From the NCBI GenBank assembly GCA_964572825.1, contig CAZNGS010000011.1, positions 1-64,000 on the forward strand: a DNA stretch of 64,000 nt. Direction: 5' to 3'. Origin of the DNA: CAYVBE01 sp964572825. Its GTDB lineage: Bacteria; Planctomycetota; Brocadiia; SM23-32. Below are positions 49,896-57,537 of the stretch, piece by piece (the stretch's first letter is position 1; each line of letters begins with the position of its first letter). The position numbers were made by a program, and so were the translations under genes. The notes beneath the pieces are model-generated. The model was given only the letters and a program-made list of their open reading frames with translations. It had not been told where the DNA came from and did not search any database.

Positions 49896-52800
49896 ATGGC
49901 CAGCGCGACAGAGGAGCAAGGATACATCCTCGGACTGGATATCGGAACCCATTCGGTCGGCTGGGCGGCAATTGAGACGGATGACGGCGAACCGTGCGGG
50001 ATACTCCGTGCCGGGGTGCGGGTGTTTCAGGCAGGCGTGGACGAGACGCAATACGAGCAAGGCAAGGCCGATCCGCCAGGTGCCAAGCGCCGCCAGATGC
50101 GCGCTCAGCGCAGACTGACAGCGCGACGGGTGCGGCGCAAGAGGAAATTGCTGCACATCCTTCAGCGGGCTGGCTTGCTGCCCGACGGCGAACCCGGCGA
50201 CATCTTCCCAGAACTGGACAAGCGGCTGCTTGAGAAATTCGCGGGTGTGGGCGATTCAGAGGGCGAAAGCGGCCCTTTGCCGCACGTGCTCCACTACTGG
50301 CTGCGCGCGCGTGCACTTGACCACCCCCTGGAACCCCACGAATTTGGCCGAGCCGTCTACCACCTCGGCCAGCGCCGCGGCTTTCAGAGCAATCGGCGTA
50401 CTCCCCAGAAAGAGGGCGAGGACAGGGGCCAGCTGATGACCGCAATCTCTGAACTCCGGGATAAGATGGAGAAGGCGGGGGCACGCACGCTGGGCGAGTT
50501 CTTCGCTCAGCTCGATCCGCGGGAGAAGCGTATCCGAGACCGGTACACCGAGCGGGAGATGTTCAAGGAAGAATTCAACGCGATCTGGGAGGCGCAGGCA
50601 CTCCACCATCCCGGCATACTGACCCAGGAGCTGCGGGAAGCGGTTCACGATGCCATCTTCTACCAGCGCCCGCTGAAGAACCAATCCTACCTGATCGGTG
50701 GCTGCACGCTGGAGGAGAACCGGAGGCGCGCTCCCTGGGCGTTGCTCGATGCCCAGGGGTTCCGCATCCTGCAGAAAGTCAATGACACCAGGGTGCTGCC
50801 GGAAACGGGACCGGAGCGCGACCTGACCGAAAAAGAGCGTAATGCGCTGGCCGGCGCACTCGATCGAAAACACCACCTGACCTTCCTCCAGGCCAAGAAG
50901 GCAATGGGCCTCAGCCGCGACTGCGTCCTGAACTGGGAATCCGGGGGGGAGAAGCGCCTGCCGGGGAACCGGACGAACGCGAAGTTCGAGGACATTTTCG
51001 GAGACCGCTGGTGGGGGCTCACTCGTGAGCAGCGGGATCAGGTTGTCGAAGATGTTCTGTCCTACGAGAAGCGCGACGCTTTGGCGCGCCGTGGACGCCG
51101 CCACTGGGGCCTCGACAAAGAGGCCGCCCAGGAGCTGGCACACCTGGAATTGGAGGGTGGTTACTGCCGGCTCTCCCGCAAGGCGTTGGGGAAGCTGCTT
51201 CCCCACATGGAACGCGGCCTGCGCTACCAGGAAGCCGCCAGGAAGTGCTACCCCGAACGGTGGGACGCCGGTGAGGCGTTGGAGGAACTACCGGCGCTCC
51301 GGGAAACCGATCTGGATTGCACGAATCCGGTTGTCAGACGGTCGTTGACCGAGATGCGCAAGGTCGTGAATGCGGTCGTGCGTCACTACGGCAAGCCGCA
51401 GAAGGTGCGGATCGAAATGGCCCGTGACCTGCGCAAGAGCGCCGCCCAGAGGGCCGAAGCGACCCAACGGGCACGCCGCAACCAGCAACGGCGGGAGGCC
51501 GCCGCTCAGAAGATCGTCCAGGAAGCGGGCATCCAGAACCCCTCGCGCCAGGACATCGAGAAGGTTCTGCTGGCCGAGGAATGCAAGTGGACATGCCCCT
51601 ATACCGGGCGCGGGATCAGCATGGACGCTCTACTGGGCGCCAACCCGCAGTTCGATGTTGAGCATATCGTGCCGTTCAGCCGTTCTCTCGACAACAGCTA
51701 CCTGAATAAGACACTCTGTTACGCTCCCGAGAACCGCCACAAGCGCAACCACACGCCCTGGGAAGCCTACGGCGGAAACGAGGAACGCTGGAACAAGATC
51801 ATCGCCCGGGTCCAGGACTTCAAGGGGGATGCCGCACAGATCAAGCTCCGCCGTTTCAAGCAAAGGGAGCCCGATTCCCTGGACCAAGTCGCGCAGCGTC
51901 AGCTGAACGATACCCGCTACGCCTCCAAAGCGGCCGGGCAATACGTTGCGCTTCTCTTCGGAGGAACATCGGATGAAGCCGGCAGCCGCCGAGTAGAGGC
52001 GGCCCGCGGCGGTGTCACCGCGTACATCCGGGACATGTACGCCCTGAATTCCATTCTCGGCGACGGACCGGGCAAGGAACGCTCGGACCATCGACATCAC
52101 GCGGTGGACGCGATGGCCATCGCGCTCACCAGCCCGTCCTCCATGCAGCAGATCAGTCAGCGCTCGAGCGATCTACGCAACGGCGGGCGGATGGACTTCC
52201 GCGACGTGGTGCTTCCGTGGGATACGTTCCTGGACGACCTTCGGGCGGCCATCGAACCCATAGCGGTCTCGCACCGCCCCAGGCGCGGCGTGAACGGTCC
52301 ATTGCACGACGAGACGTTATACGGTCCGGTTCCTCAAGAACATGGCGATGGCCGCCATGAAGAGCGCGCGCGGGTCCGTAAGCGGGTGGACGCCCTGTCC
52401 AGCGGTGACGTGGATAAGATCGTGGACCGTCCCTGTCGTGAAGCCGTGCGGCGCAAGCTGGCTGAACTGGGCGGAACGCCACGCCAGCCATTCAAGGACC
52501 CGGCCAACCATCCTCACCTCGTTGGCGGGGACGGCCGGCGGATACCCATCCATTCCGTAACCATCGAAACCAGCGCCTCCACAGTGCCGATCGGCCATGA
52601 CGAAAACCGCCGCTACGTCCTCACGAACGACAACCATCACATGGCTATCGTGGAGCACACGGACGGGCGTGGGAGGCCCCGGTGGAAGGGCGTGCTGGTT
52701 TCGCGTCTGCAAGCGGGCCGAAGGCTGCGGGAAGGCGAGCCGGTGGTACAGCGTCCGGAAGGCTTCCAGTTCTCGCTTGCCAGCGGGGACATGATCGAAC

Positions 52801-53015
52801 TGGATCGGGAGGACGGGGACGGCAGACGGCTGTGCGTGGTTCGGAGCATTTCTGGGGGAAAGGTCGAATTTGTACCGATTAATGACGCCCGAATCAAGAA
52901 GGATATCAAGGACGCCGGCATGTGGATCACCCGATCGCCCAATCGGCTGCGTCAACTCCATTGTCAGAAGGTAAACGTAAATCCATTCGGCCAGGTTCGC
53001 CGGGCCAATGACTGA
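49896..53015 (+). CDS. cas9: Cas9, type II-C RNA-guided DNA endonuclease
   Basis: 1039 aa, compact as in type II-C. Start ATG 49896 with AAGGAG upstream. RuvC-I GLDIGTHSVGWAAI gives catalytic Asp15. An arginine-rich bridge helix follows (GAKRRQMRAQRRLTARRVRR, about residues 64-83), then the recognition lobe with RGFQSNRR. RuvC-II is VRIEMARDLRKS (Glu507). HNH has CPYTGRGISM, FDVEHIVPFSRS (His590) and CYAPENRHKRN (Asn613). RuvC-III is DHRHHAVDAMAIAL (His735, Asp738). The rest is the PAM-interacting domain. All nuclease residues are present, so it should be active. Its TGA overlaps the cas1 start by eight bases. With tracrRNA, cas1, cas2 and array the system looks complete. Confidence 0.97.
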   Translation: MASATEEQGYILGLDIGTHSVGWAAIETDDGEPCGILRAGVRVFQAGVDETQYEQGKADPPGAKRRQMRAQRRLTARRVRRKRKLLHILQRAGLLPDGEPGDIFPELDKRLLEKFAGVGDSEGESGPLPHVLHYWLRARALDHPLEPHEFGRAVYHLGQRRGFQSNRRTPQKEGEDRGQLMTAISELRDKMEKAGARTLGEFFAQLDPREKRIRDRYTEREMFKEEFNAIWEAQALHHPGILTQELREAVHDAIFYQRPLKNQSYLIGGCTLEENRRRAPWALLDAQGFRILQKVNDTRVLPETGPERDLTEKERNALAGALDRKHHLTFLQAKKAMGLSRDCVLNWESGGEKRLPGNRTNAKFEDIFGDRWWGLTREQRDQVVEDVLSYEKRDALARRGRRHWGLDKEAAQELAHLELEGGYCRLSRKALGKLLPHMERGLRYQEAARKCYPERWDAGEALEELPALRETDLDCTNPVVRRSLTEMRKVVNAVVRHYGKPQKVRIEMARDLRKSAAQRAEATQRARRNQQRREAAAQKIVQEAGIQNPSRQDIEKVLLAEECKWTCPYTGRGISMDALLGANPQFDVEHIVPFSRSLDNSYLNKTLCYAPENRHKRNHTPWEAYGGNEERWNKIIARVQDFKGDAAQIKLRRFKQREPDSLDQVAQRQLNDTRYASKAAGQYVALLFGGTSDEAGSRRVEAARGGVTAYIRDMYALNSILGDGPGKERSDHRHHAVDAMAIALTSPSSMQQISQRSSDLRNGGRMDFRDVVLPWDTFLDDLRAAIEPIAVSHRPRRGVNGPLHDETLYGPVPQEHGDGRHEERARVRKRVDALSSGDVDKIVDRPCREAVRRKLAELGGTPRQPFKDPANHPHLVGGDGRRIPIHSVTIETSASTVPIGHDENRRYVLTNDNHHMAIVEHTDGRGRPRWKGVLVSRLQAGRRLREGEPVVQRPEGFQFSLASGDMIELDREDGDGRRLCVVRSISGGKVEFVPINDARIKKDIKDAGMWITRSPNRLRQLHCQKVNVNPFGQVRRAND

Positions 53016-53898
53016 ACATATCCTCGACATAACCGAGCAATCAGGCACGTTGCGGACGCGCTACGAGCAACTTGTCTTCGAGCAGGACGGGGAGACCACC
53101 GTCAGCGTTCCGCTATCCGAACTCGCCACCGTCGTCGTCTCCAACAACCGCGTCCGTTACTCGCATGCGCTCCTCGCCGGCATAGCGCAGGCCGGGGCAA
53201 CACTGGTGGTGTGCGACGAGAAACACCTGCCGGCGGCCATGCTGCTGCCCCTTGCGGGGCACCACGTTCAGGCCGAGCGTTTCCGCATCCAGGCCGACGT
53301 GAAAAAGACGACCAGGAAACGTCTGTGGCAGCAGATCGTCCGGGCGAAGCTCCGCGCACAGGGGACCCTCCTGCAGGAATTGCGCGGAGATGACCTGGGC
53401 ATCGGGCGCATGGTCGACAGGGTTCGCTCTGGTGACAAGGACAATATGGAGGCCCGGGCGGCGCGTAGATATTGGGGCGCTCTCTTTGCCGACCCCGACT
53501 TTCAGCGCTCACGCGATGCGGACGACCAGAACCGGCACCTCAATTACGGCTATGCCGTGCTGCGGGCCGTCGTGGCCCGGGCGATCTGCGGGGTGGGATT
53601 GCATCCGTCTCTCGGGCTGCACCATCACAACCGCTACGATGCCTTCTGCCTGGCGGACGATCTGATGGAGCCGTACCGCCCCCTCGTTGACCGTGCGGTT
53701 GTGCGCTGGGTTGAGCACCATGATCCCGCCGGCCCCCTGGATCAGGCTACGAGGAAGCACCTCATCAAATCGCTGACCGGCAGAGTGGGGCTGGAGGGCG
53801 AGCAACGCACGCTTTTCGACGCCCTGCGCCGGTATGCCTCTTCGCTGGTCAAGGTTCTGGAGGGCAAGAGGGACAGGCTGCTCATTCCGGAGCTATGA
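53008..53898 (+). CDS. cas1: Cas1, spacer integration enzyme
   Basis: 296 aa, type II Cas1. Metal-binding residues: Glu148 in DNMEARAARRYWG, His205 in LGLHHHNRYDAF, and the acidic group in LADDLMEPYRPLVD (217-221). The N-terminal beta domain has ATVVVSNNRVRYSHALL and VVCDEKHLP. With Cas2 it forms the integrase that inserts new spacers. Its ATG lies within the last codons of cas9; the cas2 ATG starts two bases after its stop. All three cas genes are thus translationally coupled. Confidence 0.96.
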   Translation: MTEHILDITEQSGTLRTRYEQLVFEQDGETTVSVPLSELATVVVSNNRVRYSHALLAGIAQAGATLVVCDEKHLPAAMLLPLAGHHVQAERFRIQADVKKTTRKRLWQQIVRAKLRAQGTLLQELRGDDLGIGRMVDRVRSGDKDNMEARAARRYWGALFADPDFQRSRDADDQNRHLNYGYAVLRAVVARAICGVGLHPSLGLHHHNRYDAFCLADDLMEPYRPLVDRAVVRWVEHHDPAGPLDQATRKHLIKSLTGRVGLEGEQRTLFDALRRYASSLVKVLEGKRDRLLIPEL

Positions 53899-53899
53899 G

Positions 53900-54244
53900 A
53901 TGGCACGCTCGCGGGAACCGATTTCGGGGTACCGCGCCGTGTGGCAGTTCGTTATATTTGACCTGCCCGTAACGACCAAGAAGGCCCGCCGCGCGTGCCG
54001 TCATTTCCGCAAAGAACTGCTCCGGGAGGGCTTCATGATGCTCCAGTGGTCGGTATACGCGCGGTTTTGCTCCTCAGAAGAGGCGGCCGAAACCCACCGC
54101 CGGCGGCTACGCACCATGATCCCACCGGGAGGGCGCGTTCGATTGCTCTCCGTCACGGACCGCCAGTACGGCAAAATGGAGGTCTACCACGGAGAAAACT
54201 TCCAGGAACCCGAAGGCCCCCCGGAACAGGTCATGCTTTTTTGA
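53900..54244 (+). CDS. cas2: Cas2, spacer acquisition protein
   Basis: 114 aa, from ATG 53900; a longer frame overlaps the end of cas1 and is unlikely. The ferredoxin-like fold with VWQFVIFDLPV (Asp21) and FMMLQWSVYARF is typical for type II Cas2. It bridges two Cas1 dimers in the integration complex. It is the last cas gene; the first repeat of the array begins 49 bases after its stop. There is no csn2 or cas4, in line with subtype II-C. Confidence 0.94.
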   Translation: MARSREPISGYRAVWQFVIFDLPVTTKKARRACRHFRKELLREGFMMLQWSVYARFCSSEEAAETHRRRLRTMIPPGGRVRLLSVTDRQYGKMEVYHGENFQEPEGPPEQVMLF

Positions 54245-54293
54245 GCGCACAACCTCCGTAAAACCCCCCTGTAGCCAGGCTTGCGGGAGAGTT

Positions 54294-54726
54294 AGTGTAC
54301 CCGAACGGCGGTTCCCATCAAGCCACAGCAAGTACTTAGCCCGCAAGCGCTTGCGGATTAGTGTACCCGAACGGCGGTTCCCATCAAGCCACAGCCTTGG
54401 ACCTTCAGGCCCATGCGGCGGGCCAGAGTGTACCCGAACGGCGGTTCCCATCAAGCCACAGCGGATCGGTCGGCTGGGACAAGGCGCGCTCGAGTGTACC
54501 CGAACGGCGGTTCCCATCAAGCCACAGCGCTGCTGGGCGGCGTGGTCGACCGCCTGGTAGTGTACCCGAACGGCGGTTCCCATCAAGCCACAGCATACCT
54601 ACGGCGGGACCGTGGTAAGGACGAAGTGTACCCGAACGGCGGTTCCCATCAAGCCACAGCAGAGCTCCTGTCCGCCCGTTCGCAATTCCAAGTGTACCCG
54701 AACGGCGGTTCCCATCAAGCCACAGC
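54294..54726 (-). CRISPR. CRISPR array, seven 36-bp repeats and six spacers
   Basis: Repeats start at 54294, 54360, 54427, 54493, 54559, 54625 and 54691; all are identical. Spacers are 30 nt except the second (31 nt). Read on the plus strand each repeat begins AGTGTACCCGAACGGCGGTT and ends AAGCCACAGC. Comparison with the tracrRNA anti-repeat shows that the functional orientation is the minus strand, where the repeat begins GCTGTGGCTTGATGGG as in other type II-C systems. crRNAs are therefore read towards cas2. Seven identical repeats suggest a young or small active array; the leader should be on the 54727 side. Confidence 0.97.
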
Positions 54727-54754
54727 GCGTCCGGGGGCAGCCATCGCCGGACGC
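54727..54754. other. Hairpin at the presumed leader end of the array
   Basis: GCGTCCGG (54727-54734) and CCGGACGC (54747-54754) form a perfect 8-bp stem next to the last repeat. No T tract follows on either strand. It may be part of the leader or a protein site. Confidence 0.45.
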
Positions 54755-55008
54755 TCCTTTGGTGCCTCTTCTGCCTTCGGCCCTCCCCCTTGAATGCTCG
54801 GGAATGTCCCCACGAGATGCCTTTTCACGCTCGCATACTGGTTATAACCAGGGCACGGCAGGTTCCAAGGCCGCCCCGGAAACTGCGCGGGGAATGCCGG
54901 GCAGACCCGTCCGTATGCCCTGCGGGAGCCGGCCCTGCCGGCCGTGCAGACCTGCGGTCGCAACACTCCCCATTTCGCCCGGGAGTCGTTGCATGCCCCC
55001 CCTCCACC
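54755..55008. other. Spacer region after the array
   Basis: About 250 bases without a recognised gene, presumably holding the array leader (read on the minus strand) and the end of the remnant at 55009. Confidence 0.4.
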
Positions 55009-55234
55009 TCAATACCACTGGAAGCCGCCGGGGAACATACTGACCATCACGTTCTTGGTGCGCGTGAGGGCCAGGACGCCCTCCTTTCCCAACTCTGAAC
55101 CGCGGCCGCTGCACTTGTAGCCGCCACAGGGGGGGGTTGGGGAAAACGAAGTTATGCAGGTTGAACCAGACCGTCCCGGACTCCAGCCGGGGCACCAGGC
55201 TGTGGGCGAGCTTCAGGCGCTGTTGGATTTGCAT
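55009..55234 (-). pseudogene. Aldehyde dehydrogenase C-terminal remnant, frameshifted
   Basis: Starts at ATG 55234, overlapping the upstream TGA in TGATG. After about six residues it reads the C-terminus of an aldehyde dehydrogenase: LESGTVWFNLHNFVFPNPP. Then a run of eight C (plus-strand G run 55129-55136) breaks the frame; with seven C it continues CGGYKCSGRGSELGKEG and ends VMVSMFPGGFQWY at 55009. The core NAD domain and the catalytic Cys are absent. It may be an internally deleted gene that kept its start and end, following the fumarylacetoacetase-like gene in the operon. Confidence 0.7.
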
Positions 55235-56013
55235 CACGCCTGTTCCTTTGCCACGGGGTTGGTCAGGCGACCGATGCCTTCGATCTCCACGGTCACGGTG
55301 TCGCCTTCCTTGAGGAAGACGGGCGGCGTGCGGCTGAACCCCACCCCCCGGGGCGTGCCCGTCATGATGATGCTGCCGGCATAGAGCGTCATGCACCGGG
55401 AGAGGTAGCTGACCAGTTGCCGGCAGGAGAAGATGAGGTCCGATGTGTTGGATTCCTGCATGGTCTGGCCGTTCAAGATCAACCGGATGTCGAGCTCCTC
55501 CGGGTTGACATCCGTCTCGATCCAGGGACCAATCGGCGCGAAGGTATCGAAGCACTTGCCGCGGGCCCACTGGACGTCCTGCCTGAGCTGACAGTCCCGG
55601 GCGCTGACGTCGTTGCCGCAGGTGTAGCCCAGGATGCAGTCATCGGCTTCGTCCTGTGAGACGTTTCTGGCGTCTTCGCCCATGACGATGACCAGCTCGG
55701 CCTCGTAGTCCACCTCGTCCGGGGCCATGGCCGGCAGCACGATCGGCGTGCCGGGACCGGTGACCGTATTGGGCGTCTTGACGAACATCTGGGGGGCCGA
55801 CGGGATGTCCATGCCGCTCTCGGCGGCGTGCCCCCCGTAATTCAGGCCGATGGCTACTATCTGGCACGGCTCGACGGGCGCGAGCAGTTGCGCCTCGCCG
55901 GACGAAACGACGGTCCCGGAGGGCTCACCCTCGTCGTCCAGGACTCGATACCCGTCCTCTTCTGCGACGGCGGGCAACGGGCCATCGTCCGTCAGTATGC
56001 GCGCGAGTCTCAT
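55234..56013 (-). CDS. Fumarylacetoacetate hydrolase-family protein
   Basis: 259 aa from ATG 56013. The C-terminal catalytic domain is complete: VAIGLNYGGHAAE, FVKTPNTVTGPGTPIVLP, the metal ligands in VDYEAELVIVMG, GYTCGNDVSARD, and SIIMTGTPRGVGFSRTP. Members hydrolyse or decarboxylate acylpyruvates and 2-keto-3-deoxy acids in sugar or aromatic breakdown; the closest pattern is 2-keto-3-deoxy sugar acid hydrolases. Its ATG overlaps the stop of the upstream 2-hydroxyacid dehydrogenase in ATGA. The pair, with the aldehyde dehydrogenase remnant, suggests a sugar acid degradation operon that has lost one step. Confidence 0.92.
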   Translation of the reverse strand: MRLARILTDDGPLPAVAEEDGYRVLDDEGEPSGTVVSSGEAQLLAPVEPCQIVAIGLNYGGHAAESGMDIPSAPQMFVKTPNTVTGPGTPIVLPAMAPDEVDYEAELVIVMGEDARNVSQDEADDCILGYTCGNDVSARDCQLRQDVQWARGKCFDTFAPIGPWIETDVNPEELDIRLILNGQTMQESNTSDLIFSCRQLVSYLSRCMTLYAGSIIMTGTPRGVGFSRTPPVFLKEGDTVTVEIEGIGRLTNPVAKEQA

Positions 56014-56993
56014 GCGTCGTTCCTTTCGAGCACTTCGGGGTTCAGCAGCGAAGCGGGTCGTTCGCCCTTCAGGGCCCGCACGACCTCGGCCACGGCCTTG
56101 CTCTGCAGCTTCCGGATGGCGGCGTCGGAATACCACGCGCTGTGGGGGGTGAGGATGGCATTGTCGAAAGTCTTCAGCGGGTGGTCGGCTTCGACGACCC
56201 GCTCGTGGTCTTCCAGCAGGTCCAGGCCGGCGCCCGAGAGTCTGCCGTTCGCCAGTCCCCACACTACGGCATCCGTATCGACGATGGCCCCCCGGGCCGT
56301 GTTGATCAGGATGGGCTGCCGCTGCATCTTCTCGATGGCCGGGCGGTCGATCAGGTGGTAGGTTTCCTCCACCGACGGGCACTGCACGAAGACGGCGTCG
56401 GCGGTGGCCAGGAACTCATCAAGCTCCAGGCTGGCACAGCCGTCCCGGTCTTCCGCAATGGCGGGGTCCGTAAAACAGACGGCGACGCCGAAGGCCCCCA
56501 GCCGCCGGGCGATGGCGCGGCCGATGCGCCCAAAACCGATGATGCCCGCCCGCATCTCCGTGACAGCCTTCAGGGGCTTAACGTAGGACAGGGACCACTC
56601 TCCGCTCCTCACCTTCCTGCTGGAATGGCAGATCTTCCGGGCGAGGCAGAGGAAGAGCGCCAGGGCGTGGTCGGCCACCTCCTCCACGCAATAGTCAGGC
56701 ACGTTGGCCACCATGATGCCGCGGCTGGTGGCTGCAGGGATGTCGATCGTATCGACGCCGATACCGCAGCGGACGACGATCTTGAGCTCCGGGGCGGCGT
56801 CGAACACCTGCGCCCCGATGCCCGGCATGTACGTGTTCAGCAGGGCGTGCGTTCCGGGCAGGTGCGGGAGGAGTTCATCGGGAGTCGTGCATTGGTGGAG
56901 TTCCAGTTCGGCATCGACGGCCGCCAGCGCCTCCCGCTCGATCTCGAATGATTCGAACACGTAATCGGTCACGACGACCTTGAACTCGCTCAC
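56010..56993 (-). CDS. D-2-hydroxyacid dehydrogenase
   Basis: 327 aa. I start at GTG 56993 (VSEFKVVVTD, GCGAGG seven bases upstream); the frame extends 31 codons upstream without family similarity. The nucleotide site is AGIIGFGRIGRAIARRLGAFG, and VRCGIGVDTIDI and NTARGAIVDTDAV are standard, with the catalytic Arg, Glu (LLEDHE) and His (LTPHSAW). It reduces a 2-keto acid or oxidises a D-2-hydroxyacid with NAD(P). It overlaps the FAH-family gene by four bases and is divergent from the cupin gene. Confidence 0.93.
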   Translation of the reverse strand: MSEFKVVVTDYVFESFEIEREALAAVDAELELHQCTTPDELLPHLPGTHALLNTYMPGIGAQVFDAAPELKIVVRCGIGVDTIDIPAATSRGIMVANVPDYCVEEVADHALALFLCLARKICHSSRKVRSGEWSLSYVKPLKAVTEMRAGIIGFGRIGRAIARRLGAFGVAVCFTDPAIAEDRDGCASLELDEFLATADAVFVQCPSVEETYHLIDRPAIEKMQRQPILINTARGAIVDTDAVVWGLANGRLSGAGLDLLEDHERVVEADHPLKTFDNAILTPHSAWYSDAAIRKLQSKAVAEVVRALKGERPASLLNPEVLERNDA

Positions 56994-57151
56994 GTCATGC
57001 CTCGCAATCGGGGATTGTCGGCGGCGCGGGGCGTTCTGCCTTTCGCCTGACCTGATAGTAGTGCCCGCCCCGGGGGTTGTCAACAATGGGGGTCTGGCGG
57101 TAGGATGGGCCGGGGCGAGGGACCGGGACTTTGGCGGGAGGTGGTTGGCGC

Positions 57152-57505
57152 GTGGAAGCCAGAGTAGTCCGGAAGGGCGAAGTGCCGATAGATCAGACCC
57201 GGTGGGGTTCTCTTCAGTGGCTGTTGAGCGGGGACGGAGAGCTCGGGCTGACCGTCGGGCGGGTGACCTTCAAGCCCGGCCGGGAGAATCCGTCCCACCT
57301 GCACCCCAACTGCGCCGAGGCCCTGTGCGTGGTCTCGGGGGAGCTGGAGCACTCCCTGCCGGGCGGAGGGACGGCGCGGTTGGGGCCGGGCGACTGCATC
57401 GTGCTGCCCCCGGATGCGGCCCACCATGCCCGCAACCCGGGCCCGGATGAAACGGTTGTGCTGGTCATCTACAACTCCGAGGACCGCCAGGTACTCGGGG
57501 AATGA
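57152..57505 (+). CDS. Small cupin-domain protein
   Basis: 117 aa from GTG 57152, eleven bases after GGAGG; TTG 57131 in frame is an alternative start that would add seven residues. Cupin motif 1 is NPSHLHPNCAEALCVVSGELEH, spanning about residues 46-67, with the metal-binding His-x-His and Glu; motif 2 is GDCIVLPPDAAHHARNPG with the last His. Single-domain cupins are sugar-binding, isomerase or dioxygenase proteins. The next gene begins overlapping or 33 bases downstream. It may serve the same sugar acid pathway. Confidence 0.85.
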   Translation: MEARVVRKGEVPIDQTRWGSLQWLLSGDGELGLTVGRVTFKPGRENPSHLHPNCAEALCVVSGELEHSLPGGGTARLGPGDCIVLPPDAAHHARNPGPDETVVLVIYNSEDRQVLGE

Positions 57506-57537
57506 ACGCAACCCCTTTTCACACGAAAGAACGAACG

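Noticed and set aside
54361..54793. Open frames across the CRISPR array reading VYPNGGSHQATA repeats
   Set aside because: These arise from the repeat sequence itself, whose period together with the spacers is a multiple of three in places.
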